NCBI GenBank assembly: GCA_000827265.1
Contig: KN834824.1
Coordinates: 172,107 to 236,106, forward strand
DNA: 64,000 nucleotides
Origin: Collybiopsis luxurians FD-317 M1
Lineage: Eukaryota; Basidiomycota; Agaricomycetes; Agaricales; Omphalotaceae
Direction of reading: 5' to 3'
This document shows, one piece after another, positions 20,004 to 31,933 of the stretch. The position numbers and the translations under genes were made by a program. Position 1 is the stretch's first letter. Each line of letters begins with the position of its first letter. The notes below the pieces were generated by a model. That model was not told the origin of the DNA and searched no databases. It saw only the letters and a program-made list of their open reading frames with translations.

Positions 20004-22665
20004 TTAATGCAAATCTTTTGCTTTTGGGAGCTGTGATGGGTTTGTAACACAATGAAGCTTCAAGTGATCATCCAAAGCTGCACAGTCTTTGACAATGGAC
20101 CGCTTTACCCAAGTAATATCTCTGTCCTCCCACAGAACCTCAAACTGCAACCCTCTTCCCACCCACTTGTGTGCCTGAATCATCTCAACCACTGTTTTCC
20201 CTTCAACATTTTTGACAGATGAAGAGGATAGCACTGTATCAGTAGCTGGTGTACCATGGATGCTGTCACAGGTAGCTGAGGAATTATGCTGTGTAGGAAC
20301 AAGGGCATGGTGTGGAAGTGGAAGTGGGCAAGGGCAAGGGTGAGGGCAAGGATGAGGATGGGTGGAAAGGCTGTCAGCTTGCTCATCATTCTGCATTGGC
20401 CCAGTTCCATCCAATAAGGCCTGTGAGTATCCTGAAGGTGGATCACTTGCAATTAAAGACAGACCACTGAAGGCTTCTCCCAATGATACAACTGATATGT
20501 CTGCAGAGGTTTTTCCTCCCCTTCCCCTTCCCCTGCCTCCTTTTCCTCTTCCTCCATTACCTCTACTCCTTTCACAATGTTGCCCCTTATGACCTGTTGC
20601 TTGTGCTGCCTTTACCACCTTTGTCTGTGCCACCTTCTCCTCTCTTTCTGCCTTTCTCTGAGAAACTTGGAAGGCCTTTTCTGCATCCGCAAGATGCTTC
20701 TTAACACTTTTGAATTTTGGCTTCAATTCCTTGATTATAGCGACAACATTTTTCTTCAGCTCATGCCATGCTAAAAGGTCCAATGTCTCTTCACTAGTGA
20801 GATGGCAGGCAGCATTAGCATTTAAGGCAACTTGCTTCTTCTTGGAAAATGTTTTTTCACAGTACTTAGCATTCTCTATCTCCATCAACTTCAACTGTGC
20901 ATAGTTGGCCTCGATAATCTGTCCAGCACCTTTGACAATCTTGCAAAGATTGTGATTCTCCTGGACAAGGTACTCTCATGAACAATCCTTTAGCTTTGGG
21001 GGCAAGGGAATGTGGAATTTCTTGAGTCCAGCAACTGGCATAGGCAAGGAGGCTGTACTTGATGTAGCAGTATTAGTTGAAGTCATCATTGAAGATGTGA
21101 CTGAGGCATTCAAGGTAGCAGGTTCAGATATGGGCATGAGGATGGAGGGAAGTTCAACAGGAAGTGGTGGGGCTGATTTAGTTGTGAAATTCTTTGCCAG
21201 TTCATAGGCAGATGAAGGAATAGCATGGTGATCCAGCGGATAGATACCAGTTTTACAAAATGCTGACACAATTGTTGACTCCTTAAAAGCCTAGCTGCGA
21301 GCAGTTGCATAATGTTCAAGAAGATTGTATTTATCAATTTGTACCATGTTCCAATTTAATGAAGCAACCAAGGCCTAGATATAATGATAATTCTATTTAA
21401 CTACATATTCAGCTGTTTAGACATCTCAGAGACATGCTTTCCACTTCTGCACAAGTGGGCCAAATACACCCACATCACAAGGTTGCAAAGCATGTGTCGT
21501 ATGTGAAGGAAGACAGATGACAACAATATCATTCTTCGCTGCCCATGTGCAGAATTGGAGAGAGCAGTGAGAGTTATGGCCATCAAGAATCAATAATCAA
21601 TGTTGCTTTGACTTGTTACATAGGGCTGTTGAAGGGCCAAAATCTTTACTTAGCCAGAGGTAGCCCAGCTCAGTATTGGTCCGTCCGTTTGGAGACATCA
21701 ATATACTATAACAGCAAAACATGAGTACCAATCGGGAAGGGGTGTATGAGCATAGATATGAAAAACTAACCTGGCATTTCTAGGATTGATCTTTCCCCAG
21801 TTCAAGTCACAATAAGACCCTTCAAAAATAACAGCTGGGGGAAGAATGAAGCCATCAGCGCAGACTGTCTCAATGATGGTAATGAGATTGTGATTTCCAT
21901 GCTCTATAGACTGCACAACTTTTTGGTCACAATCAACTAGTACCTGGGTCCATTTACCTATCCCCACTTGGATCCCCTTCTCATCTGCATTGTAAATGTT
22001 TTCCATAGGGATATTGTACTGCTTTACAACTTCTTCCAAGACATTGTAAAAGCCATCTGATATACACATATTTTTACTTTAGCAAAACACTATGCATGTA
22101 ATGGACAACTTACCAACTGCAGCAGGTGTGAGAGATTGAGCTCTGCATTGCTCAAGGAAGGAAGTCCAATGAACATGTAAATCTAGATGATGACACTTCA
22201 TGAAATTCTGAATCCATTTTGTTCCCATATGCTTGCCGGCAATCTCTGAGGCATAATCAGATACAACCTGGTGCAAGAGAGGGATTGCTCGACAGCCCTA
22301 GATAAGGAGACATGAGCGAAGGGTGTAGAATATGATTTTACACAGCTTACTTGTGCTTTGATCCATTCTATGAGTATCTTCTCTTGGGCAGGTGTCAAGT
22401 TTTGTTGATGCGCATGTGCCTCGGAATGGGTCTGAACTCCATTGAATTGGTCCTGCAATGTTGAACAAGGAACTCCATAATCTTTAGAGGCCTTTCGGAT
22501 TGAATAGGTGGTCCCTTGTTCAGCATGGCGATGAATGGCTGCAAGGGCAAGCTGGATACATTCTTCACCAGTTAGACCATCCAGGTCAAATTCATCATTG
22601 ACAATGAGCAGAGGTAATTCAGCATCATCAGGAGTGTTGGAAGCAGTGTTAGAGGGCAGAGGCAT
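20004..22665 (-). pseudogene. pogo/Tc5-type DDE transposase with chromodomain-like tail
   Basis: Order of domains: psq-type helix-turn-helix (TYSIRKASKDYGVPCSTLQD), CENP-B-type HTH (SDYASEIAGKHMGTKWIQNF), DDE-1 core (NIYNADEKGIQVGIGK; LDGHNSHCSLQFCTW; PSHTTHALQPCDVGVFGPL), the STIVSAFCKTGIYPLDHHAI segment, a Lys-rich linker, an RG-rich stretch (GRGKGGRGRGRGG) and a chromodomain-like end (EMIQAHKWVGRGLQFEVLWE). Introns: 22298-22350, 22057-22113, 21706-21770 and one near 21370-21400. In-frame stops: TGA 21597-21599, TGA 21426-21428, TAA 21417-21419, TAG 21291-21293, TGA 20976-20978. The frame is otherwise conserved, so loss is by point mutation. Confidence 0.9.
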
Positions 22666-23860
22666 TGGGGGAGAGAATGGTCAAAAGCAATTCACAATGT
22701 GAACTGATGAAAGATGGAAATAGTGAAGGCTTTTATACGTTGGCCTGTAGACTACTTTTGGAGACAATATTTCAGCAAAGGCATTCCTTCAAAGCAAGAA
22801 GACATTGTTTGATTGCTGAGAATCTATGTAGATGATTTACAACGTATAGTATCCTGTGTAAGGAATGTCGGGCAAAATGGAGTTGCATGACACTGCAATA
22901 ACAGATGCAACAATGAGTAGAGCACCTAAAAATATCTCAATCAGTACTATCAATGACAGATAAGAGTTGGGAACGTACTTAGGACCCTTTTGCCCCACAA
23001 CCCAAGTCTACCTGCAAATATCCAGCCAGCGCTGAAGCCGATGTCACATACATTGAGATGAGCCTGGAGCACATTAAAAAATTACCAAAAATATCAAAAA
23101 ATTGGGAGGATGGTCCAAAGATTCACCTCAGTCTATACTTCAAATTAGAACTTGTGAGGTACTTCTGTTGTGAAGATACAATGCAGAATGTACAGGGCAG
23201 ATGTACCGAAGTTCTACTCAGGTCTGGAAGTAGGAATGGAGAAATTTGATGCGTACTCACTTCCATCTGATGGGAGGGCATTATTACATGTCTTCAAAGC
23301 CTGCAGCATGGTCATACATGAGTTGAGGAGGAAAGGGGAGGCTTGCCTCATTCACTGGAGGCTATCCTTTCATGACACCGCTTAGAAATCCATGTTTTTT
23401 CGGCATCTTCCAGCAATGATGTCATTGTCAAACCAGTCGGACTCACCCAAAAACAACTATTCAGTGTTCACAGGATGCTGTACCACTGCGTCATGTACTC
23501 AGACTACCAATTTGTATATAGAATGCATGTGGAATGGCCTACAGCCTGTGTGGCCGAGTACCCTGCCACCGATAGTACACTCTGACTCGTGTGATAGCGG
23601 CTATCGCATGTTATTTCATACACGGTGCCACATCAGGCATCATAACACAGCATCCGCTAAGCACTCATTTGAAGCATGGCACCCGTACTTTAAATATTTT
23701 ACATTGATTTCGGAAGGCTTCAATTTCCATCTGGCTAGCCAGTTTGAAGTCGGCTTGTTTCCAGCTCAAGTCATCTCATTCCGGCTATTGAGCTGGCCAA
23801 GTGTAAGAGCCGCAGCTATATGAGTGACTTGCGGCTAGTCGCGCCGCGGCAACACTATCA
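22666..23860. other. no gene recognised; 5' flank of pogo element
   Basis: Short frames only. I searched for terminal inverted repeats of the pogo copy by eye and found none I trust. Confidence 0.4.
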
Positions 23861-24120
23861 TACAGTGGGTGCAGAAAAAGATGTCACTGCCTTATATGGT
23901 AACCCCCAAATTCTGTAGGTTTTGCTTCATTTTTTTTTTGCTTGTCCAATATTACTCTTATGGTTTTGTCCATTGTACAAATTCCAGCAGTAGTTATAAT
24001 GCATTTACAGCCTATAGGAGTCAGTTTGTGGTTGAAGTACGAGGTCGGAGTGCTGTTGAAGCGCAGGTGGGAACAGCTGTTCCATATTTGGAAGTGACAT
24101 CTTTTTCTGCGCCCACTGTA
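23861..24120. mobile_element. MITE, pogo/Tc1-mariner type
   Basis: The termini read cagtgggtgcagaaaaagat (from 23863) and, as reverse complement of the right end (to 24118), cagtgggcgcagaaaaagat, continuing as gtcac on both sides: a 25-bp inverted repeat with one mismatch. TA dinucleotides flank both ends (23861-23862, 24119-24120), the target duplication expected of Tc1/mariner/pogo elements, and CAGT is a usual terminus for them. The interior is about 200 bp and non-coding. Confidence 0.82.
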
Positions 24121-24288
24121 GATGCCACATGACTGAGTAATTGGTGATTGGTTGCAGTATGCACATGATCATCCTCTGTTGAAGAAAGATTATGTTTAGC
24201 CCAACGGTTTTCTTATAACTTCTCTACATGTTCAAAAAATTACTGACCAGAACTTGTCAACAATTTTTTAGATCCACTAAGATTTAGG

Positions 24289-24628
24289 GATCTGCACCGT
24301 AACCCCCATAAATCTGGCAAATTAGACTTATACAGGACAGTATACGCTACGGCTGCTGGCACCTGTATACCTATATACGAAATGTCGAAACTATTGCTAC
24401 TGGGGCTCAGTTAATTAAAAATTTTAATGATATAAAAACCATTGATTATGACTATTTGAGGTCATACTGGTATACAGTAATGGCCCAATTCTTGCAATAC
24501 TGGGCATCTGTATGGCAGCTGTATCAATATGGCCATAAAAGTTGACCTCCGCTGCCCTTAATGGAACAGTGATGAGTACCCGTAAAGCCGTAACCGTGAA
24601 ATCGTACCATACAGTTACGGTGCAGATC
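24289..24628. mobile_element. 340-bp inverted-repeat element (possible MITE)
   Basis: Perfect 15-bp terminal inverted repeats: gatctgcaccgtaac at 24289-24303 and gttacggtgcagatc at 24614-24628. The interior is non-coding and holds words such as gtatacgctacggctgctgg. No clear target duplication. Confidence 0.55.
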
Positions 24629-24999
24629 GCTACTAGGAATCAGTTAAGAAGGCGGGAGAGAAGTATTTTTTACCAAGCTTTTTAAGGAGTATCTGTATTG
24701 TTTTTCCTGAAGATTATTGAGAAGATTTTAAGAAAAGCCTAAGTAAAACTTGGGAAAAGCGCGCATAATTAAGAGTACCTGCAATACATTTGCATGAAAG
24801 TTGCTTGTATCCAGATGGGTCAATGAGAGTTTGAGGCAGTCCCTCTAGGGACGACACAGCAATCAGCATGATCAGTTCACATGAACGGATTGGTGAAAAA
24901 ACAAATCTGTCGAGTGTCAGAAATAGTTGGTGAGTATGATACTGTATGATATCCGCGTTCAGTGCCCACAGTCGTATCACGACGGTAACCACGTCCCTA

Positions 25000-26000
25000 A
25001 TGGATTCCCAGTCTCCCCTTTTTCCTCGACGGTCAAGAATCTGGTTCATTCGTTTGCCCATTTTTTACTTTACGTCTCTAACATTAGTTTTAATAGGCTC
25101 TTTAACCTGCATCGGTACTCACTGTCTCGATTGGTGTGACGCTTCTAGCTCGATTTCGTTTCGCCTTCGTTTCAGTCATTCTCTACCCATGCTATACGAA
25201 CGACGAGCAAGACATTCGCCCGCTGCGCGGGGCTTTTTTCGGAAACAACGTTCACTCCTTAATCCAATTACCACCACTGATGTTGAGAACCTTCCCCTGT
25301 CTCTATCTGGTATGGGCTGCATTTACTTTTGGACTGTGTTTAAATAACCACACCTGTAGGTCCTGTAACTTTGACCTTCATCCCGACCTTGGCCGGCAGT
25401 ACTAGTATCACGGCCATGTCTACCACTCCTTCTATACAAACCTCGACATCCCTGTCTACCACTCCTCCTTCTATACAAACCTCGACAGCCGCAACAATCT
25501 CTAGTACTTTTGCGTCTAGCACTACTGGCTCCGTTCAATCACAAACTGGCGGTAAGTCCACATCGTCAGCAGTGATTGTAGGAAGTACCATCGGGGTCAT
25601 TTTGGCAGCACTTTTGGTCTCTGGAATGTGCATTTATTTACTTTTGCGCCGCCGCCGCCGAACACAGATCAGCGAAAAAAGTAATAAGATTACACCTTTG
25701 GACCCCAGTGATCGCCGTACTACACCACTAAAAGAAAAAAAATCTTCTACCCCGGCCCTCTTCAAATTGACTCTAAACCCTTCTCAGCGTCACCAACATC
25801 CGATTAACGAGCGCAGCTCAGATGCCAAGGCTCAATCGCGAGTTACTTTGCTACAGAATGCAAACGAGGAGATGAGGGCCACAATAAATCGAGTGATGGA
25901 GTATGTGTATCGTCTCGAAGCTAATATAGAGTCGGAAGGTGCAAGAGAGGGCAGAATGAAAGATGTACCAGATGCCCCGCCGCCTAGTTATTTATCATAA
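25000..26000 (+). CDS. Ser/Thr-rich single-pass membrane protein
   Basis: Two exons, 25000-25309 and 25360-26000, split by a 50-bp GTATGG...TGTAG intron that joins LPLSLS and GPVTLTFIPTLAG; 316 residues. The N-terminus has a hydrophobic signal-like stretch (IFYFTSLTLVLIGSLTCIG). The ectodomain is Ser/Thr-rich with a short duplicated motif (TTPSIQTSTS, TTPPSIQTST). One transmembrane helix (AVIVGSTIGVILAALLVSGM) is followed by an RRRRR stop-transfer and a roughly 110-residue basic cytosolic tail ending DAPPPSYLS. The layout is that of fungal mucin-like surface or wall-sensor-type proteins; no domain is named. The start codon is the first in-frame ATG and is uncertain. Confidence 0.6.
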
Positions 26001-27221
26001 CCAGTGTACGTAGCAGGTTAAGCTAAATGCTACTGAAGCGCTGTACGCGCGCTTCTACCTCTGTTCATCCACCACTGTCTTCAGGCCCCCTCAAGCTACA
26101 ATTTCCAAAAATGACTGCCTGGACTTCAGCTGTAGGTATTCTCACCGAGGAAGAGAAACAATCTCCAATTTACTTCCTACGATTGGTGGATCCGAATCAC
26201 AAGCAGGAGATGAGTTAGAAGTTCTGACACCCAATGCCACAAATATTGTTCACAATCCTTTGGTAACTACCAGTGACCACGCTAAGATCAAGCAATGTTG
26301 CAGGCAGTTCCCATTAGGCCTAGCTCTGCCAGCCCCAACATGTGGGAACTGTCTGCGACATTGCCAACAAATGGCTCTATTGGGGGGTCGGGTAGGTGGC
26401 GAGATGCTTGGAAGAGCTTAGGGCCCCTATGAAAATGATGCAGCGGGAGGGAGAGGGTATATGGGGGTGCGGTGTGGAGTTTTAGGGAGTTTAGGGCATC
26501 CCACTAATCGACGGAGATAGGACAAAGATTAAAGGAAGAAGGAGACGCCTACCGTAGTCCAAGAAACCTCACCTAAATAACAAAACTTATCATACCCCCG
26601 AATAACATTCCCCTGTTCCCCACCTTCGATCTTCATTGTAAATATCCCTCTCGCAAGGGTCGGAAATAGAGAAGGGACTGTATCGTAGCATTTGAACCCG
26701 TTCATCGTCCATCTGCGGATTATTAATTCCGGATCCGCGGAGAGCAGGATAGGTGCTCGATTGATAAGTTTCGCGGATTCCTGACATATTCGAAGAGGGA
26801 TAGATTGACTTGGGTATCTAAGGGTGTGGTAATAGGATGAGGTGGTCCTAATTTAATCATGAAAACCATTCCAGTGTAGATCATTGGCGTAGAAAGTTTG
26901 AGGCAGGCACGCGTTGTGTCCGAACAGGAGTGAATCGAATGGAAATGGTTGGGACGGCGGCTCACAGCTTGCAGATTGATACTACACCTACGTCGTCTGG
27001 GTGCTGTGCTGGTTCATGGGTTGAATTGACTGTGACGGTGCTGAACTAAGGTAGCGATGCGCACTTCGAGGTCTTGATTAGGTCACGAGTTACTCGGGAA
27101 GTGATTACCGTCGTGGCCCAGAACTCCTACGCATGAAACTCTTCAGTTCAGACGATTGATGGCCTTGCCTAGGCCCTAAAGGAGCTGTATGAATAGTGGA
27201 AGAGAAATATTTAGTATGCTC

Positions 27222-28605
27222 TGCCACACGCTCGTTCCGGTTCTTTTCTGACGAGATCTACCGGTTAATGTTCTTCCTGAATATTGAATCTTAATGCGTA
27301 CGTATTCATCTTCCAAATATATAACCCTGCAATTTGTTACCCCTCTGTTGCTTCTTTGAGAAGTACAAGTACTTGAAGTTAAATCCTCATTTCGTCGAGT
27401 TCGCCGCGACGTATTGACTTGCATTTGGCATTACCCAACTGATCCTCCTCTCTCTTTCCGGTGGAACGTTGAGCACAAGGTTCTTAGCCCCACCTTTAAT
27501 TGCAATCTTCCGGATATGCATACATGATCCAATTGCAGTGAGAGGCGTGAGTGCCTGTCCCTACAGTACGTTTCTGGACTTAGGAGACTACCAGCTTCTG
27601 ATAAAGCTGACAGGAGTAAAGGAGTATGGCGGAGGGAGAGCGAGGGACCACTTACATGGAACCGCAGAAACAACATGAAAACGTATTGAAACCCGAAGAA
27701 ATGAAACTGGAAGCGGTCTAATTCTGGAAGGAAGGAAGGGATCTATTTACGTATCTTCTGGCCTCAAACTAAGCCAGAAATATAACTTCGTAGCTGGGAT
27801 GATTGCTACGAGTGACGGTATTAGTACGGGATGTACATGGAAGTGTGCTCAAAAGGTAGGATAGTATCAAAGAACCATTTCTCAAAAACAGGAATTACGG
27901 GGGCGTCATGCAAGATATCCAAGATAATAATGGAGATCCATACCATTTCATCCATTCCATTCAAGAAGACAAGGAGATCCTGTTTGGCATTACGGAAGTC
28001 ACCTAAAATCTTTCGCAGATCGCGCAAAAAGGGTTAGTGTACTCAAGAAGTCTGACGGATCATTGGGGCCACAGAGGCGTCATAGGTCCCAAAATCGTTG
28101 TACATACGTACTTTTATACCTGGACTCGTGGACCGGTGGACTGACTGCCTTGCAGATTTTGCAGTCTTTGGTTATACTCCCAAGGCAAATACTTGAAGGA
28201 TTAGGTGTCCTGCAGACGAATTTGGAAGCGTTCATTCATACTCTCGAAGTCCGGAAGACTAATCACCGCCGTGGCTCGTCCCGGTGCCCCTGCGCAGAGC
28301 CTTTTGAACTCTTCGATCCGAGCGATGCCCAGGACCTAGACCTTTTGACGGAGTTTCGAACCTGGATGAGTCGTGCAAGAGAATACTTACAATGTACATA
28401 CATACGAATAATTCGACCACACGCTCGTTCTCTTTTTGGCGAGTTTCACTTACCGGTCAATATTTCCCTGCTTAACATAACGCAGTACGTACAGTAATAC
28501 ATATTGAATATTTGTCTTTCAAATACATAAACCAATAAGTTGTTACCTCTTCCCTGTCTTCTTCGAAACAAGCCAAGTTCCCATTTTGTCAAATTCGCCA
28601 TAAAG
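27222..28605. repeat. degenerate direct repeat pair
   Basis: 27222-27415 and 28419-28605 share cacacgctcgtt, accggt, a ttgaat run, aaatacataa-like and gttacc words in the same order, with many differences. An old duplication or two copies of a dispersed element. Confidence 0.4.
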
Positions 28606-29199
28606 TCGCATTATACTTACACACTTAGGGAGAATTTTTCAATATAATGTGGACTGGTCCGGTCGTTGAACCTCTTTTGATTGCAACCTACCACATCAAT
28701 CGTACATACCCTAATTAGAAGTCCAAAAAAGCGCTTAAAGTTAAATGCCTGCCTTTACATACCAATAATATCTTGGCCTGCAGCTGGCTCGACGAGGCTC
28801 GACAGGACAACATCCAATCATCTGTCATAGACATCCCTTCATCATGAATTAATCAATTAATTTTACGTCCTGCTAAGCGCTCTTCCCTTGATTTTCTCAT
28901 CTCGTCCCGCATTGTCTCCATTTGGTCTCAAAGCTCAGCAGAGGCTCATGCGAGCCATTGCCAAGCAAGCATACTTCCTGTGGTCCTGTACAGCACATAG
29001 CAGCGCCTGGACGAACGTGAAGTCCTAACTACCCCATCCATTGAATATATTCTGCGTTATCTACTTTACTCGATAACGACTTGTTCTCAAAATACACTCT
29101 ACTCGAACATACTCTCGTCCTTTTCGGCGCCATTCATCATTGCGCGCCCAACAGCTGGTGAGCCGAAGAACACAATCCACAGGTCCCGTCCCGTCTCCC

Positions 29200-29945
29200 A
29201 TCTCAACCAAGGCATCTTAGTTGGTGGCGTTTTGTGGGCGTTCCGTTTCGATACCGGAGTCCCAAGTGCGTTTCGTCCCCTATTCTCAGTCGATTACTCC
29301 CTAATGATTATTTCAAATTACCCACTTCAACTCAGAAATCTCTCCGCCCTTCTCCGCTCTGAATTCGTCGACATTACATATTGTTTCAAGTACGTTATGA
29401 AGTATCCAAAGTTGAAGAGCCGGGAAGACACATAGTCCGAAAACCTACAGGCTAACTGCTAACTGCTTGTCCCCGTTTCTTGTACTTCTTGTTTCTTGTC
29501 CTCCTTGGCGATCGATCAATCGTTTACGGTTCGACGTTCAACGTTCACAACGTTCAAGCGCCAGGGAACCGAAGGACACAAAATCCGCAAGGCGTCCAAG
29601 GCATCTAACCCACGGGTCCGAGCACAAGCACACTCTATAGTCTAAACTTCAGCGGTATTTTGGTGGGCGGCGTTCCGGTTCGGACTCGTTGGCGCATTCC
29701 TCCCCTCTCTCTACTTACACCTGTCACTCTCTTACACCGCGGCGCCCCCAATGGTCCTTCGCAAATCCTGCCACTAATTCCGCTTCAACAGGTTTCAATG
29801 GGTTTGTTTGCAAAGTTCTGCGGCTGTATGCGGTTCTCTTTCCCTACCCTCCGCTCTGCATCCGCCAACCCTACCAAGCTGGCAGTCACCCTGAGTCTGA
29901 ACTTTACTTCAGTACGTTATGGAAGTATCCAATGAGGAAGGGACC
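29200..29945. repeat. degenerate direct repeat pair
   Basis: 29200-29420 and 29640-29945 share gtgggcg(g)cgttccg near the start and agtacgttatggaagtatcc near the end, about 440-530 bp apart. Identity is non-coding or unknown. Confidence 0.4.
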
Positions 29946-30317
29946 TGGACTGGCGATAGTATAGTATTTGCCGCAACATCCGCGACTCAAAGTCTCGGAC
30001 AAGTGGTAAATGAGCGTTACATAACTCGTAAGAGTCGTACCATTCGAAACAGCACTTCCCATACGCAAGTTCACCCTAGTCCATACGTACAACGTACATA
30101 AGTCGGTATCAGTCTGTTTTTTCGCCGAGGCTCTTCCCGTTGTACTGGATGTATGGAACATAACATAAATTTTAAAATTACGTCCTATTGGGCGTTTGTT
30201 ATCCGAGAACCGAATACAGGAACAAAGGACATCGCATCGTAGCGCAGGGTCCTCAGTTGAAAAGCGCCCTGCAATACTCATCTGGCTGCAGCATGAGATA
30301 TCATCTCCGTTTTCTAA

Positions 30318-30366
30318 AAATAAAGAAAAACGAAAAACGAAAAACGAAAAACGAAAAACGAAAAAA
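30318..30366 (+). repeat. microsatellite, 7-bp unit gaaaaac
   Basis: About six uninterrupted copies of the heptamer, ending in gaaaaaagaac. Confidence 0.9.
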
Positions 30367-31343
30367 GAACCTCCTTCATAGCCGGGCATGGCAGATCTCG
30401 TACTCATCACAAGTAATTTTGACTTTGTTGAGCTTCCCGCAATACATCCCATTCCTTGAATCTTGGCATCTTTCGTCCGTTCAGGGAATCATTCACAATT
30501 CGATGCCGTGTTCTTCTGGTTTCTACGATTTTTCCATTCATTTGTTCTAAATGTAGCGCCACGGGTGTGTACTGTATAATGCTTCGATATTTTTGACACA
30601 TCCACGTCTGTCGCGGACTTTCGCAGACTAATATTTATCTATGTACTTCTTTTTACTGCTGTAGGCCGACGGGACGGACGTTCACTAAAAACGACAATCG
30701 ATCATTTGTCGAATTATGTACAGTCTTATACCATTCATTTATGTATACAATGGTAAAATTAGGCTTTCTTTGGGGATATCGATACATATTTACTGACATA
30801 TGAATATTCCAACACCGTCCAATATAACTTCCATACGTCGGGCTTCTGAGGTATGGTTCCGCAGTGGGTGAGACTAAGCGTCTGAAGGAGATCTTGAAGG
30901 TTGCAAACGCGAGAAGCCGTTGGATCAGTGCCAGTTGCTAAAACTACCTCGTCTGGCCTCGGAGGTGGTGGATGACCTATTACTGCTTGATGAGAAAAGT
31001 ACGTAGTGGTTTCCAAAGGTGATGATTGAAGGAAGGCTTAGAAGATCGCAAATGCCCGAAGGCGTTGCATCTTCATCCTGGAATCGAACCACTGAAGTTT
31101 GTGTTACGACATTCTGAATGATAATTGACGGTAACAAACCTCCGTCTTGATATCATCCTCCTCGAATGCAATTATTAGAGCACGCTTCGCATAATTGAAT
31201 ACATACCTATTCTGAGCATCGGCTAACGTCTATGTACGGACATCCCTTCTACGTATGGCATAATTCCTTTTGAAACAGAGCTAAAAAAAAAATAACAAAC
31301 AGAAAAAAAAAAAAAAACACGTTTTACCAAGCCCGATTCCGGA

Positions 31344-31350
31344 TATAAAA
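31344..31350 (+). promoter_or_regulatory. TATA box of hydrophobin gene
   Basis: tataaaa lies 107 bp upstream of the hydrophobin ATG, after A-rich tracts (31282-31318). The paralogue at 33.6 kb has tataaag at a similar spot. Confidence 0.7.
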
Positions 31351-31456
31351 GCACTACGAGGAGGTCATCATTTCTTCACTCGAACACCCACCAGTTCAAG
31401 TTTTCCTGACAGTCTTTACTTAACCAAACCTTCACATCCCACACCCAATAACCACC

Positions 31457-31933
31457 ATGCAGTTCAAACTCGCCTTCGTCACCGCTGCTATCGCTTCCCT
31501 TGCGGCTGCCACCCCTACCCCTCGCACCGGCTCTTGCTCCACTGGCCCCGTTCAGTGCTGCAACTCCGTCGAGTCTGCTAGCAGCCCCGGTGTCTCTACT
31601 CTTCTCGGCCTTCTCGGCATTGTCCTTCAGAACACTGACGTTCTCGTCGGTCTCACCTGCTCTCCCATCACTGTTGTCGGACTTGGCGGCAACGGCTGGT
31701 AAGCTTTAATCTATGTCAACGTTAGACCGTGTCCTTATATCTCTCTTTCTGCAGCAAGGCTCAATCTGTCTGCTGTCAAGACAACAGCCACGGTAAGCTT
31801 TACTTTCCTCGTACTCATTGAAATCTTGCGGCCCCTCTCTTCTTCCTTCCAAAATTGGCTCGCATACTGACGAACTGGCTCCTACTCTCTAGGAGGACTC
31901 GTATCGGTCGGCTGTGTCCCCGTCCAGCTCTAA
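31457..31933 (+). CDS. class I hydrophobin
   Basis: Three exons (31457-31698, 31755-31792, 31893-31933) give 106 residues; introns are 56 and 100 bp with GTAAGC donors. Signal peptide [18 protein letters not shown] is followed by the eight-cysteine hydrophobin pattern: [35 protein letters not shown] and GCVPVQL. Hydrophobins are secreted and assemble into amphipathic films on aerial hyphae and fruiting-body surfaces. Cys spacing and the GCVPV end fit class I of basidiomycetes. A TATA box, A-rich promoter and clean splice sites suggest an expressed gene. Confidence 0.95.

Larger units (their letters stand above)
26001..31300. other. 5.3 kb without a recognised gene
   Basis: Holds only short frames, degenerate repeat pairs (27222-27415 with 28419-28605; 29200-29420 with 29640-29945) and a microsatellite. 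A frame at 28063-28497 (+) has some protein-like text (LQSLVILPRQILEGLGVLQT) but no recognised domain or splice support. Confidence 0.45.

Noticed and set aside
20362..20704. Hydrophobic + strand frames rich in Leu, Pro and Phe
   Set aside because: Antisense of the RG- and Lys-rich linker of the pogo transposase.
22666..24860. TIRs of the autonomous pogo copy matching the MITE ends
   Set aside because: I looked for cagtgggtgcag near both ends of the transposase and did not find it; the MITE cannot be assigned to this copy.
28063..28497. 144-codon frame LQILQSLVILPRQI...
   Set aside because: No domain, no splice support and it overlaps a degenerate repeat; not called as a gene.
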